A DNA stretch of 64,000 nucleotides, taken from NCBI RefSeq assembly GCF_004340685.1, contig NZ_SLUN01000013.1, positions 1 to 64,000 on the forward strand. Direction: 5' to 3'. This DNA comes from Hydrogenispora ethanolica. GTDB lineage: Bacteria > Bacillota > UBA4882 > UBA8346. This document shows, one piece after another, positions 7,776-15,836 of this stretch (position 1 is the stretch's first letter; the number at the start of each line of letters is the position of its first letter). A model generated the notes under the pieces. That model was not told where the DNA came from and did no database searches. It was given only the letters and a program-made list of their open reading frames with translations. The translations under genes were made by a program, and so were the position numbers.

Positions 7776-8456
7776 ATGCGAATCTTGTTGGCCGAAGACG
7801 ATCAGCGTCTGGGAAATCTCATCAAGCATCTGCTGGAAAACGAGAATCATCAAGTCGAGTGGGTGCAGCAAGGCGATGAGGTTTTTGATCTGGCTTATCA
7901 GACCGCTTTTGATGTGATCGTTTTGGACTGGATGATGCCTGGCGCGACCGGGCTGCAGGTTTGCGACCGCTTGCGCAAGAAGGGCTATCAAGGCGCGATC
8001 CTGATGTTAACCGCCCGCGATGCGGTGGATGACCGGGTTTTGGGCCTGGATGCCGGCGCGGACGATTATTTGGTGAAGCCGTTCGAGTTCGCCGAATTGA
8101 AGGCCCGGTTGCGCGCTTTGTCCAGGAGGGGACTGGCCCCTTTGCAGGAAGAGATCGTCAAAACGGAAGGCTTGATTTTAAACCGGACCACCCATAAGGT
8201 GCAACGGGGTGATCAAGAAATTCAGCTGACCAGCAGGGAATTTCAGATCCTGGACCTGCTGCTGCAAAATAGCGGCCGGGTGGTGCCGCGCGAAGTAATC
8301 ATCGACCGGATTTGGGGTTGGGATACCGAAGTAACCTCAAACAACTTGGACGCTTATGTCCGGTTGCTCCGTAAAAAGCTGGATTTGCCGTTTTCTCAAC
8401 CGTTGATCTCGAATGTCCGGGGTATCGGATATAAACTGGAGGTCCGGGATGTTTAA
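7776..8456 (+). CDS. OmpR-family response regulator
   Basis: This 226-residue response regulator has a receiver domain (acidic D8-D9, phospho-acceptor D51 in LDWMMPG, the KPFEF lysine) and a C-terminal winged-helix DNA-binding domain (TSREFQILDLLLQ, VVPREVIIDRIW, VRLLRKKL). It is of the OmpR/PhoB type. The ATG at 7776 follows AAGGTGA. The stop overlaps the start of the histidine kinase gene by eight bases (ATGTTTAA), so the pair is co-translated. The signal is not evident; the neighbouring envelope genes on both sides make a cell-surface stimulus a reasonable guess. Confidence 0.93.
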   Translation: MRILLAEDDQRLGNLIKHLLENENHQVEWVQQGDEVFDLAYQTAFDVIVLDWMMPGATGLQVCDRLRKKGYQGAILMLTARDAVDDRVLGLDAGADDYLVKPFEFAELKARLRALSRRGLAPLQEEIVKTEGLILNRTTHKVQRGDQEIQLTSREFQILDLLLQNSGRVVPREVIIDRIWGWDTEVTSNNLDAYVRLLRKKLDLPFSQPLISNVRGIGYKLEVRDV

Positions 8457-9738
8457 GAAGGTACTCCGAAAATTGACCCTCTTCAACTCGGCCTTAATGG
8501 GCGGGTTTCTGCTAGTCTTTATTGGAATTACTTTTGCCGGAATCGTTTGGGGCATCTATACCGAGGAGCAAAAAAACGTCTTGGGTTATGCCCAGGAAGA
8601 AGCGGAGGAAAACCTGGATCTCCTCAAAAATGAGTCTTATTTGCAGCCGGGGTTCAATCGTGTTGAGACCGGCGAGAACGAGATGATGTTTTTTTATGTG
8701 TATAATCATCGCGGGAGGTTAATCCGGTATGCCAATGCTCCGGCTGGATTGCTGGAGATAATTAAACAAAAAAGCCGGGCTGGCGCTATTCCAGAAGGCA
8801 AACCGACCGTGTTGATTCTGAAACGGATCCGGCCCAAAATCAAAGTGATGCTGACCGCCTTTACCATTCGTGAAGGGGGCAAGGTTTATGGGAAAATTTA
8901 TGTGGGCAAAAATATCGCCGGATTATACCGGAATATTCAAAAATTGCTGTCCTATTTGGTCTTGATCACGCTGTTTTTTTTGGCTCTCACCGCGTTGCTC
9001 GGCTTTATTATGGCCCGGCGTTCGATCGCCCCGATCAAACGTTCCTATGAGAAACAACGGGAATTTTTAGCCGACGCCTCCCATGAATTACGGACTCCGT
9101 TAAGTATTTTGCTGGCCTCGGTGGAAACGATTCAAGGCGATCCCGCGAACCGGATGACGGAGTTTTCCGGGCAAGTGCTGGCCGATATGAAAGATGAGAT
9201 TCGACAAATGACGAAAATCGTCACCGATCTTTTGACGCTGGCCCGCTCTGACGCCGCAGTGCTGAATTTGATGAAAGAGCAGTTTGATTTGGGATCAATC
9301 GCCGAGCAGGTGATTCGAACGATTACCCCGCTGGCGCGGGACAAGAGTATTGAGGTGCAACTTATTTTTCCGGAGTCCGTTACGGTTTACGCCGACCGGG
9401 AGCGGATTGCCCAATTGCTTTTAATCCTGGTTGACAATGCTGTCAAGTATACCCCCAATAACGGGCAGCTGCTACTGATGATCCGGCGCTTGGGAGGACG
9501 GGAAGGTTCCGGGGTGGAGATTGTCGTCCAAGACAACGGCATCGGAATTGCGCCGGAGGACCAAGAATTGATTTTCGAGCGGTTTTACCGGACCGATAAA
9601 GCCCGTTCCCGGGCGCTTGGCGGAAGCGGGTTGGGCCTGCCGATTGCCAAATGGATCGTGGAGCAACATGGCGGCACCATCAAAGTCACGAGCAAACTTG
9701 GGGAGGGAGCGCGTTTTACGGCGGTTTTGCCGATCTAA
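8449..9738 (+). CDS. Sensor histidine kinase (CiaH/CopS-like), no HAMP
   Basis: This 429-residue kinase has two membrane segments (about 15-36 and 167-188) flanking a sensor region of about 130 residues. A short linker with no HAMP domain follows, then HisKA with the phospho-accepting H212 in ASHELRTPLS. The HATPase domain is complete (DNAVKYTP, DNGIGIAP, FERFYRTDKAR, GGSGLGLPIAK). It is the partner of the regulator encoded just upstream. Everything needed for activity is present. A short palindrome, AAGGGAT-t-ATCCCTT, about 35-50 bases after the stop followed by a loose T-rich stretch could act as a terminator. Confidence 0.93.
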   Translation: MFKKVLRKLTLFNSALMGGFLLVFIGITFAGIVWGIYTEEQKNVLGYAQEEAEENLDLLKNESYLQPGFNRVETGENEMMFFYVYNHRGRLIRYANAPAGLLEIIKQKSRAGAIPEGKPTVLILKRIRPKIKVMLTAFTIREGGKVYGKIYVGKNIAGLYRNIQKLLSYLVLITLFFLALTALLGFIMARRSIAPIKRSYEKQREFLADASHELRTPLSILLASVETIQGDPANRMTEFSGQVLADMKDEIRQMTKIVTDLLTLARSDAAVLNLMKEQFDLGSIAEQVIRTITPLARDKSIEVQLIFPESVTVYADRERIAQLLLILVDNAVKYTPNNGQLLLMIRRLGGREGSGVEIVVQDNGIGIAPEDQELIFERFYRTDKARSRALGGSGLGLPIAKWIVEQHGGTIKVTSKLGEGARFTAVLPI

Positions 9739-9833
9739 AGTATGAAAGTCCGTCGAATGCTTCGATTAAAGCAAGGGATTATCCCTTCAGACTAAGGTTT
9801 GTAGGTTTTTTTTATAGTGAGCATTAGGAATCT

Positions 9834-9906
9834 ATCATCGGCACCGGGGTTTCGCCGGCGGAGGACCGCTTGGACCCGTAAAGTCCTGCGCGAAGATGCC
9901 GATGAT
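9834..9906 (+). ncRNA. Candidate three-way-junction structured RNA
   Basis: A perfect 10-bp outer stem (ATCATCGGCA at 9834-9843 with TGCCGATGAT at 9897-9906) encloses two further hairpins: CCGG/CCGG at 9844-9858, and AGGAC with GTCCT at 9862-9887, extended by GCG/CGC across a G-G mismatch. It lies in the 270-base leader of the outer-membrane protein gene. I do not recognise it as a known riboswitch class. The stems were found by eye and the strand is inferred from the downstream gene. Confidence 0.4.
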
Positions 9907-10008
9907 CATATCGCAAGGGTTCGCAGCTCAAAGCAGAAATTCTCGAAAGGAAATCCCGCTTCGAAGTAGAATTCATCCGTAAATCATTGCTGCCGGGGAG
10001 GGATTGGT

Positions 10009-11184
10009 TTGTTGCCGAGGATACTTGGGGCCATGCTCGCGGGAGCGCTCCTTTTGACGGTGAACGTCCCGGCGGGCGCGTCAGCGTTCGCGGATGCCGA
10101 TGCCACGGATATCGAAACCGCGATTCTCTCATCATTCCTGGAGTATCCCGAGCCAGGCCTGGCGCTGGCCGGATCGGCCGGTTACTATTCGGCGCTGGAT
10201 AGAATCGCCAAACTGCAGTATTCCCAAGACGCAGAAGCCGAACTTGGAGTGGCAGAGCCGGACCAAGCCGGGGAAACGGCCCCGGACTCCGCCGAGTTGG
10301 CGCAGATCGTCCGCGCCAAGCTGAAACAGGAGCATATTATCGCCGTTCAGAGCCAGCCGGCGAAGCCCGTCAACCGGTTCGCCGATTTCACCACCGTTCC
10401 CGCGACTCCCAGCGCGGCCCGGTTCTTCAATACCATTTTTCCGTGGGCCTTCGGCGAAGCCAAAAGCAACGGACCGGAGTGGCTGACCCGGACCGAGCTG
10501 CGGCTGTCCCTGGACGGTACCTTAAAACCATTATACTCGCTTAATACCATCCAGCCGCTTTGGACCAACCAGCCCACCGATCTGCTCTTCTGGCAGAGCC
10601 GGGTCAGCGCCGACTCCACCGGCACCACGCCCACGCTCAATGTGGGGGCGGGTTATCGCAAGCTGTTGGACGGCCAGAGCCGGCTCCTCGGGGTCAACGG
10701 CTTTTACGATTATTCTTACGATACCGATCGCTCCCGGGCCGGAGTCGGGTTGGAATTTTTCGCCGGACAACTGGAGACCCGGCTCAACGGTTATTTTGTC
10801 CTGAATGGCGGCCTGCGGCGCCTGCCCGGCGATTCGTCCGGCCAGGGGAACGTGGCGGCCGGCTACGATCTGAAGATCGGCGGCCCCTTGCCGGAAATGC
10901 CTTGGCTGACGCTGTATGCCAGCAAACAGGTTTATTTTCACGAACGTTCCGCCGATGTAGCCACGCTGCAATTCCGGACCGGCTTGCGGCTCACCCCGCA
11001 TTTCAGCGTCAAGCTCGGGTATGCCGTGAATCCGGTGGTGGAGTCGGTACTGTTCAACTACACCTTCGGACCGTCCAGCCTGCCTTCGTTGAAAACTTAC
11101 CAACAGCAACAGGAAAACGCGGCGATGGGCGCGAAACTGCTGCAATCGGTGCAACGCGACAACACGATCCACATCGAAAAATGA
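10009..11184 (+). CDS. Outer-membrane beta-barrel (inverse-autotransporter-like) protein
   Basis: This 391-residue protein has an N-terminal signal peptide (hydrophobic LAGALLLTV, then AGASA). A linker of about 110 residues follows, then from about residue 150 a region of alternating strands typical of the intimin/invasin-type barrel (TRTELRLSLDG, LNVGAGYRKLLDGQSRLLGVNGFYDYSYD, AGVGLEFFAGQLETRLNGYFV, FSVKLGYAVNP). The barrel is followed only by a short tail, so no passenger adhesin is attached. The start is TTG 10009 behind GGGGAGGGA. Such barrels exist only in organisms with an outer membrane. The family call rests on motif pattern and I rate it good but not certain. Confidence 0.75.
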   Translation: MLPRILGAMLAGALLLTVNVPAGASAFADADATDIETAILSSFLEYPEPGLALAGSAGYYSALDRIAKLQYSQDAEAELGVAEPDQAGETAPDSAELAQIVRAKLKQEHIIAVQSQPAKPVNRFADFTTVPATPSAARFFNTIFPWAFGEAKSNGPEWLTRTELRLSLDGTLKPLYSLNTIQPLWTNQPTDLLFWQSRVSADSTGTTPTLNVGAGYRKLLDGQSRLLGVNGFYDYSYDTDRSRAGVGLEFFAGQLETRLNGYFVLNGGLRRLPGDSSGQGNVAAGYDLKIGGPLPEMPWLTLYASKQVYFHERSADVATLQFRTGLRLTPHFSVKLGYAVNPVVESVLFNYTFGPSSLPSLKTYQQQQENAAMGAKLLQSVQRDNTIHIEK

Positions 11185-11289
11185 AACGCCGGCGCGCCCG
11201 GAGCATTCGGCAAACGCTCTCCGCGTGAAGGCAAACCATCCTGTCCGCTTTTTTAAACCAATTCGAACCGGTTTCGCAAATATTTGAAG

Positions 11290-11318
11290 TTGCGTAAATG
11301 CCAATGAAACTCTATAAT
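11290..11318 (+). promoter_or_regulatory. Promoter of the cobalamin operon
   Basis: TTGCGT at 11290-11295 and TATAAT at 11313-11318 are spaced by 17 bases. Initiation would fall near 11325, about 35 bases before the riboswitch aptamer. Confidence 0.7.
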
Positions 11319-11359
11319 ATTTCAAAGACTCTCGCACCTTCTTCATAAAAATCGTATAT

Positions 11360-11600
11360 CTTCAAGGTGCCTAACGGCTTGATAGGGAAACCGGTGCGAT
11401 TCCGGTACGGTCCCGCCACTGTAACAGGGGAATTCGTTGACAGCTATATCAGTTGAATTGAATTTCTAAAGCATCATGTTCCTAAGCTGGCCATGATGGA
11501 ATAATGAAGAAATTTATTTCATCCCATATAGACCCACTGGGTAATTCCGGGAAGGGGTCAACGCGTCATGATCCTGAAGTCAGGAGACCTGCCTTGAAAA
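11360..11600 (+). ncRNA. Cobalamin riboswitch with expanded P8 arm
   Basis: All conserved blocks of the adenosylcobalamin-type aptamer are present in order: AAGGTGCC, GGGAAACCGGTGCGA, the B12 box GCCACTGTAA at 11415-11424, CCCACTGGG, GGGAAGG, and CCTGAAGTCAGGAGACC. A peripheral stem (CGTTGAC with GTCAACG) and an inner stem (CTATAT at 11444-11449 with ATATAG at 11526-11531) bracket about 75 extra bases. That extra segment resembles a hairpin element also found at 37506-37572. With the terminator downstream, binding of B12 should stop transcription of btuB-cbiZ. Confidence 0.95.
11451..11515 (+). repeat. Dispersed hairpin element, copy inside riboswitch
   Basis: AGTTGAATT, a CATCATG...CATGATG stem around TTCCTAAGCTGGC, then AATGAAG align along their whole length with 37506-37565 (AGTTGAATT, CTCATGTCCCTAAAGCC, CTATGATG, AATGAAG). 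A further 19-base match, GAAGAAATTTATTTCATCC at 11506-11524, recurs at 7729-7747. It sits within the P8 loop of the riboswitch. Confidence 0.6.
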
Positions 11601-11657
11601 GATTGGAATCTGACCTACGGTCGATAGGGGGATGATGTCTCATGGCATGGTTATTCC

Positions 11658-11695
11658 GGCCTTTGACCCCATTCATCGGGTTAAAGGCCTTTTTT
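11658..11695 (+). terminator. Riboswitch expression-platform terminator
   Basis: GGCCTTTGACCC at 11658-11669 pairs with GGGTTAAAGGCC at 11678-11689, followed at once by six T. It lies between the cobalamin aptamer and btuB, as expected for B12-induced transcription termination. The 100 bases from here to btuB hold only the ribosome binding site. Confidence 0.9.
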
Positions 11696-11795
11696 ACTGT
11701 CCTCGCGCCATGGCGGCCCGGCTAGCGGCGGCGCCTCTCCTGCCATCTGGCCGGCATAGGGAGCCGGCAACCCAAAAAGCAAAGGGGGACTTTCA

Positions 11796-13637
11796 TTGAA
11801 ACGTTCGTTCTGGAGTTGGATCCCATTGACCCTCGCCATTGCGCTTTGCGGTTATCCCGTGGCCAGCGCGGCGACGGAGACCGATACATACGAGGAAGCA
11901 GAAGTGGTGGTTACCGCCAGCCGGGTACAGCAGCCGCAGGCACAGGCGCCGGGGACCACCGAAGTCATCACCAGGCAGGATATCGAGGCATCCGGTACGG
12001 AGCAGGGGAGCGTGGCCCAGGCGCTGTCCGCCAACGGTCAGCCCATCGCCCAATACAGCGGCACCGGCACGGCCAGCATCCGGCTGGACGGCGCCGATTC
12101 CCAGCAGACCCTGGTGATGGTCAACGGGGTTCCGGCCAATACCGGGACCCTGGGTATGGTTGACCTGAGCGCGTTCCCGGCCGCCAGCGTCGAGCGGATC
12201 GAGGTGACCCACGGGCCGCTCTCGGCGTTATACGGCGCAAATGCCCTAGGCGGCGTGGTCAATATCATCACCGATCTGACCGGAGAGCCGCAAAATCAGG
12301 TGTCGCTGGCGGGCGGCACCTTCGATACCGGCCGCTTCAACGTGACCACCATCCAGGAACGCTGGGGTTTTGCCATCGGCCGCAATATCACCGACGGTTC
12401 GCGCGCCCGCTCGGATCTGGCTGCCAACTATTTCACGGGCCAATACAATTTCTTTGAGGAAGAGGACAACTACCTTAAGTTATACCTCCAGGCCACTAGC
12501 AAGCAGATTGAGGTCCCGGGCTCAGTCGCCTATCCGGTATTTCAGGGGGAACAGTCGGACGACAGTTATACAGTCAACTTGAACGGCAAAAGCCAATTCC
12601 TCGCGGGCACTTGGGAATATAAACTTTATCATCAGTTTTGGGACGAGGACTATGATCAGCCCGCCTACGCCGGGGCGCCCTATTATCAACTGGAGGACCA
12701 CGGCCGTTACCGTTCGAAAGTCCTGGGCAGCGACATCGCCGGGACTTACACCCTTGGGGAGCATGAGATTCTGGGCGGCCTGACCGTGAAACAAACCAAG
12801 TTCGAGAGCGACAAGGCCGGCGCTCATACCCAGGACGACTGGGCGTTTTTCGCCCAGGACACTTACAGGCCGATCCCGGGCCTGAGCCTCATCGGCGGAC
12901 TGCGCCAGGACCACAGCTCGCAATTCGGCTCCGAGCTCTCGCCCCGGGTGAGCCTCGTCCAACAGGTCGGCGACGCGCTGACGCTGAAATATGGTTATGG
13001 GGAGGCCTACCGGGTCCCGACCATCAACGATCTGTATTGGGATCAGGTCGGCATGTACAGCAATCCCGATCTCCGGCCGGAGCGGGGCCGGCGCTTCGAC
13101 ATCAGCGCCGAATACCGGCAAGGCGTCTCGACCTGGACGGTCAATCTCTTTCGGAACCGCCTCCGGGACGGGATCCAATGGACGCCCGTGGATCTGTCGA
13201 ACCCCTTGGGAAATTGGTTGGTCGACAATGTTGCCCGTTCCAAGGTCAATGGGGTTACGATCGGCTGGAAGGGGACCTGGCAACTGCTCACCGGCTGGGT
13301 CAATTACCATTGGCTGGACCGGGAAGATGACGCCTATGGCACCGGGAATTATCAAGCCGGCAACTTTTTTGGCAAAAACCAGGTGGATTTGGGCTTGACC
13401 CTAGGGGATCCCAAGGCTAACCTGAATTTGAACTGGAAGTTCGTTCGCAACCGGACGTGGTCCGGTTCGGAGCTGTCCGGTTACAACGTGGGCGATCTGA
13501 ATTTCCGATACCGCTTTACCCCTTCATTCGCCATGAGCCTGGGCATTGCCAATCTGACCGACCAGGAGTACGCCGTGTACAGCGGTTACCCCATGCCGGG
13601 CCGGGCCGGATTGCTGACTGCGAAGTATTCTTTTTGA
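11796..13637 (+). CDS. btuB: TonB-dependent vitamin B12 receptor (BtuB-like)
   Basis: This 613-residue TonB-dependent outer-membrane receptor has a signal peptide (ending near ASAATE), a TonB-box-like EVVVTASR, and a plug domain (about 35-155, with GTASIRLDGADSQQTLVMVNG and YGANALGGVVNIIT). A 22-strand barrel follows, ending in the family's C-terminal aromatic residue (AKYSF). The start is TTG 11796 behind GGGGGA. Position right after a B12 riboswitch and before a BtuFCD-type importer makes corrinoid the substrate. No TonB, ExbB or ExbD gene is in the window, so energy coupling must be encoded elsewhere. Confidence 0.93.
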   Translation: MKRSFWSWIPLTLAIALCGYPVASAATETDTYEEAEVVVTASRVQQPQAQAPGTTEVITRQDIEASGTEQGSVAQALSANGQPIAQYSGTGTASIRLDGADSQQTLVMVNGVPANTGTLGMVDLSAFPAASVERIEVTHGPLSALYGANALGGVVNIITDLTGEPQNQVSLAGGTFDTGRFNVTTIQERWGFAIGRNITDGSRARSDLAANYFTGQYNFFEEEDNYLKLYLQATSKQIEVPGSVAYPVFQGEQSDDSYTVNLNGKSQFLAGTWEYKLYHQFWDEDYDQPAYAGAPYYQLEDHGRYRSKVLGSDIAGTYTLGEHEILGGLTVKQTKFESDKAGAHTQDDWAFFAQDTYRPIPGLSLIGGLRQDHSSQFGSELSPRVSLVQQVGDALTLKYGYGEAYRVPTINDLYWDQVGMYSNPDLRPERGRRFDISAEYRQGVSTWTVNLFRNRLRDGIQWTPVDLSNPLGNWLVDNVARSKVNGVTIGWKGTWQLLTGWVNYHWLDREDDAYGTGNYQAGNFFGKNQVDLGLTLGDPKANLNLNWKFVRNRTWSGSELSGYNVGDLNFRYRFTPSFAMSLGIANLTDQEYAVYSGYPMPGRAGLLTAKYSF

Positions 13638-13658
13638 GCTGAGGATGGAAAACAGGGG

Positions 13659-14798
13659 ATGGGATTGCGGATGAGACGAGAGTGCCTTCGTAAATTAATG
13701 GTGCGGATCTTTTCCGGCCTGCTCCTGCTGGGGGCCGCGCTTTGTGCCGGCCCGGCCGGAGCGGACGGGCCGGAGCGGTTGCCATTGCGCTATAGCCACG
13801 GCTTCGCAGTGACTTATCTGGCCGACGGATTCAAGCGAGTCCGGGACGGCGCGGGCCGGACGTTGATCCTGGCGCCGCGGGGCCGGCAGGTGCCGGCCGC
13901 GCTCCGCCGCTACCCGGTCATCCCCGTTCCGTTGCGGCGGGCGGTTTTCGCCTCGCCGACCCAGGTCTGTTTGTTGCGGCCTTTTCAGGACCCGGCGCTC
14001 TGGCGAAGCCTCGCCGGCGTGACCAGTCCGTCCGAGGAATGGTATCTGGACCCGGTCAAAGAAGGATTGAAGGCCGGAACCATCGCCTATCTCGGGGACA
14101 GTTACAACCCCGATTACGAGCGGCTGCGGGCGCTACGGCCGGAGGTGGTGTTCGTCTATGGCGGCCCCTACGGGCAGGAGCGGTTGATGAAAAACCTGAA
14201 GACGATGGGGATCCCCTATGCGGTGGACAACGACTATTTGGAAGCGGACGTGCTGGGCCGGATGGAATGGTTGAAATTCCTGGCGGTTTTTTATGATAAA
14301 GAGCGGGCGGCCGCGGCCTATTTTGACGCCGCCGCGGCGCGGGCGGAAGCCACGGCCGCCCGGGTCCGGTCGGGACCGCGCGTCAAGGTCCTCTGGGGCC
14401 TGCTCTACGACGGCAAAGCCTACCTGCCCGCCGCCGATTCCTATGTCGCCCGGATGATCGGGATGGCGGGCGGGGAGTATCTGGGGCCCAAAACAGCCGG
14501 AACCGGCGGGGGAAACATCGGCGTCAGCCTGGAAGAATTCTACTATCTGGCCGGACAGGCCGATCTGCTGGTCAGCGCCACTTTCCCCTCGGCCACTCCG
14601 ACCTTGGCGGCCTGGTTGCGGAACGCCCCGGTCCTGCAAACGGTACCGGCGGTCCGCGCGGGCCGGGTCTGGTGCCTGCAGCCGTGGTACAATCAATGGC
14701 TGGACCGGAGCGACGAATTGGTGGCCGATCTGGCGGCGCTGACCCATCCGGGGCACTTCCGGAACCAGCGGGTGCGCCATTTCTACCGCCTGCCGTAA
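13659..14798 (+). CDS. btuF: Corrinoid ABC transporter substrate-binding protein
   Basis: This periplasmic binding protein of the FecB/BtuF class has 379 residues. After a hydrophobic signal segment (LLLLGAALCAGPAGA) come the two lobes of the fold (RPEVVFVYGGPYGQ, VKVLWGLLYDGKAY, QADLLVSATFP). The cysteine in the signal region has leucine at the -1 position, so it is a poor lipobox and the protein is probably soluble in a periplasm. Start ATG 13659 lies close after AGGGG; ATG 13671 is an alternative. It hands corrinoid to the permease encoded next. Confidence 0.85.
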   Translation: MGLRMRRECLRKLMVRIFSGLLLLGAALCAGPAGADGPERLPLRYSHGFAVTYLADGFKRVRDGAGRTLILAPRGRQVPAALRRYPVIPVPLRRAVFASPTQVCLLRPFQDPALWRSLAGVTSPSEEWYLDPVKEGLKAGTIAYLGDSYNPDYERLRALRPEVVFVYGGPYGQERLMKNLKTMGIPYAVDNDYLEADVLGRMEWLKFLAVFYDKERAAAAYFDAAAARAEATAARVRSGPRVKVLWGLLYDGKAYLPAADSYVARMIGMAGGEYLGPKTAGTGGGNIGVSLEEFYYLAGQADLLVSATFPSATPTLAAWLRNAPVLQTVPAVRAGRVWCLQPWYNQWLDRSDELVADLAALTHPGHFRNQRVRHFYRLP

Positions 14799-14822
14799 CG
14801 GCGGCTTTTCGGGAGTGGGACG

Positions 14823-15836
14823 ATGCGACAAAATCATTACGGATACCTTTGTTTAATCATCATGGGCTTGCTGGCGGCGCTGACTTTTCTGCTCAATGTC
14901 AGCCTGGGTTCGGTCCGGATCCCCTTGGCCGAGGGCCTGTCGGCGCTTTGGGAGCCGAGGGATTCGGGGGCCTTTGCCGCGATCATCCGGGATATCCGCC
15001 TGCCGCGGGCGCTGGCGGCGGCGAGCGGCGGCGCGGCTTTGGCCGTCACCGGACTGCTGCTGCAGGTCCTTTTTCAAAACCCGATCGTGGATTCGTTCAT
15101 TCTGGGAGTCTCCTCCGGCGCCAGCCTGCTGGTGGGAGTGGTGCTCCTGGCCGGGACGGCTTTCGGCATTCAGGCCGCGCCGCCGCAACTTTTGGTCGGC
15201 GCGGCCTTCCTCGGCGCCATGGCGGTGATGCTCCTGGTCCTGGGGCTGGCCCGCCGGGTTAAGAGCGTGGTCACCCTGCTGGTGGCGGGACTGATGGTTG
15301 GCTACTTATGCAGCGGCATCACTAGCGGTCTGGTGGTGCTGGCCCAAAGAGAACAGTTGCGCAACTTCATCCTGTGGGGGTTGGGCAGTTTCTCCGGTTA
15401 CACCATGGGCGAAGCGCTGTTTTTGACCGGACTCGTGCTGCCGCTGGCGGGAGCCGCCTGCTTTTTGGCCAAACCGTTGAATGCCTTGCTGTTGGGAGAG
15501 AAGTACGCCCGGAGCGGCGGCGCTCCCATGAATGCCTTGCGATGCTCGATCATCTTGATCACCAGCCTCTTGGGGGGAGCAGTCACCGCGTTCAGCGGGC
15601 CGATCGCCTTTATCGGCCTGGCAGTGCCGCATCTGGCGCGGATCATCTGGCGGACTTCGGATAACCGGATGTTGATTCCGGCCTGTTTTTTGCTGGGCGG
15701 GGCGGTCGCGGGCAGCTGCGACCTCTTGGCGCGCTTGCTGTTTGCCCCGGTGGAACTGCCGATCAGCGCGGTCACTTCCTTCTTCGGCGCGCCGCTGGTC
15801 ATCGGATTGTTGCTGAAAAGGAGCAGGGTGGCATGA
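14823..15836 (+). CDS. btuC: Corrinoid ABC transporter permease (FecCD family)
   Basis: This 337-residue permease of the BtuC/FecCD family has about ten membrane helices. Typical segments are RLPRALAAASGGAALAVTGLLLQ near the N-terminus, the cytoplasmic coupling region GGAPMNALRCSIILITSLLGGAVTAFSGPIAFIGLAVPHLAR, and the C-terminal ELPISAVTSFFGAP. It is 24 bases after btuF, and its stop overlaps the ATPase start by four bases (ATGA). It forms the channel dimer for cobalamin or cobinamide import. Confidence 0.92.
   Translation: MRQNHYGYLCLIIMGLLAALTFLLNVSLGSVRIPLAEGLSALWEPRDSGAFAAIIRDIRLPRALAAASGGAALAVTGLLLQVLFQNPIVDSFILGVSSGASLLVGVVLLAGTAFGIQAAPPQLLVGAAFLGAMAVMLLVLGLARRVKSVVTLLVAGLMVGYLCSGITSGLVVLAQREQLRNFILWGLGSFSGYTMGEALFLTGLVLPLAGAACFLAKPLNALLLGEKYARSGGAPMNALRCSIILITSLLGGAVTAFSGPIAFIGLAVPHLARIIWRTSDNRMLIPACFLLGGAVAGSCDLLARLLFAPVELPISAVTSFFGAPLVIGLLLKRSRVA

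Noticed and set aside
9839-9905. Possible c-di-GMP riboswitch because of the GTAAAGTCC segment
   Set aside because: The conserved GEMM blocks are missing and the stem order is different; it is listed only as an unassigned structured RNA.
10531-11346. 271-codon minus-strand frame opposite the barrel gene
   Set aside because: The plus-strand frame has a signal peptide, ribosome binding site and barrel strands; the opposite frame has none of these.
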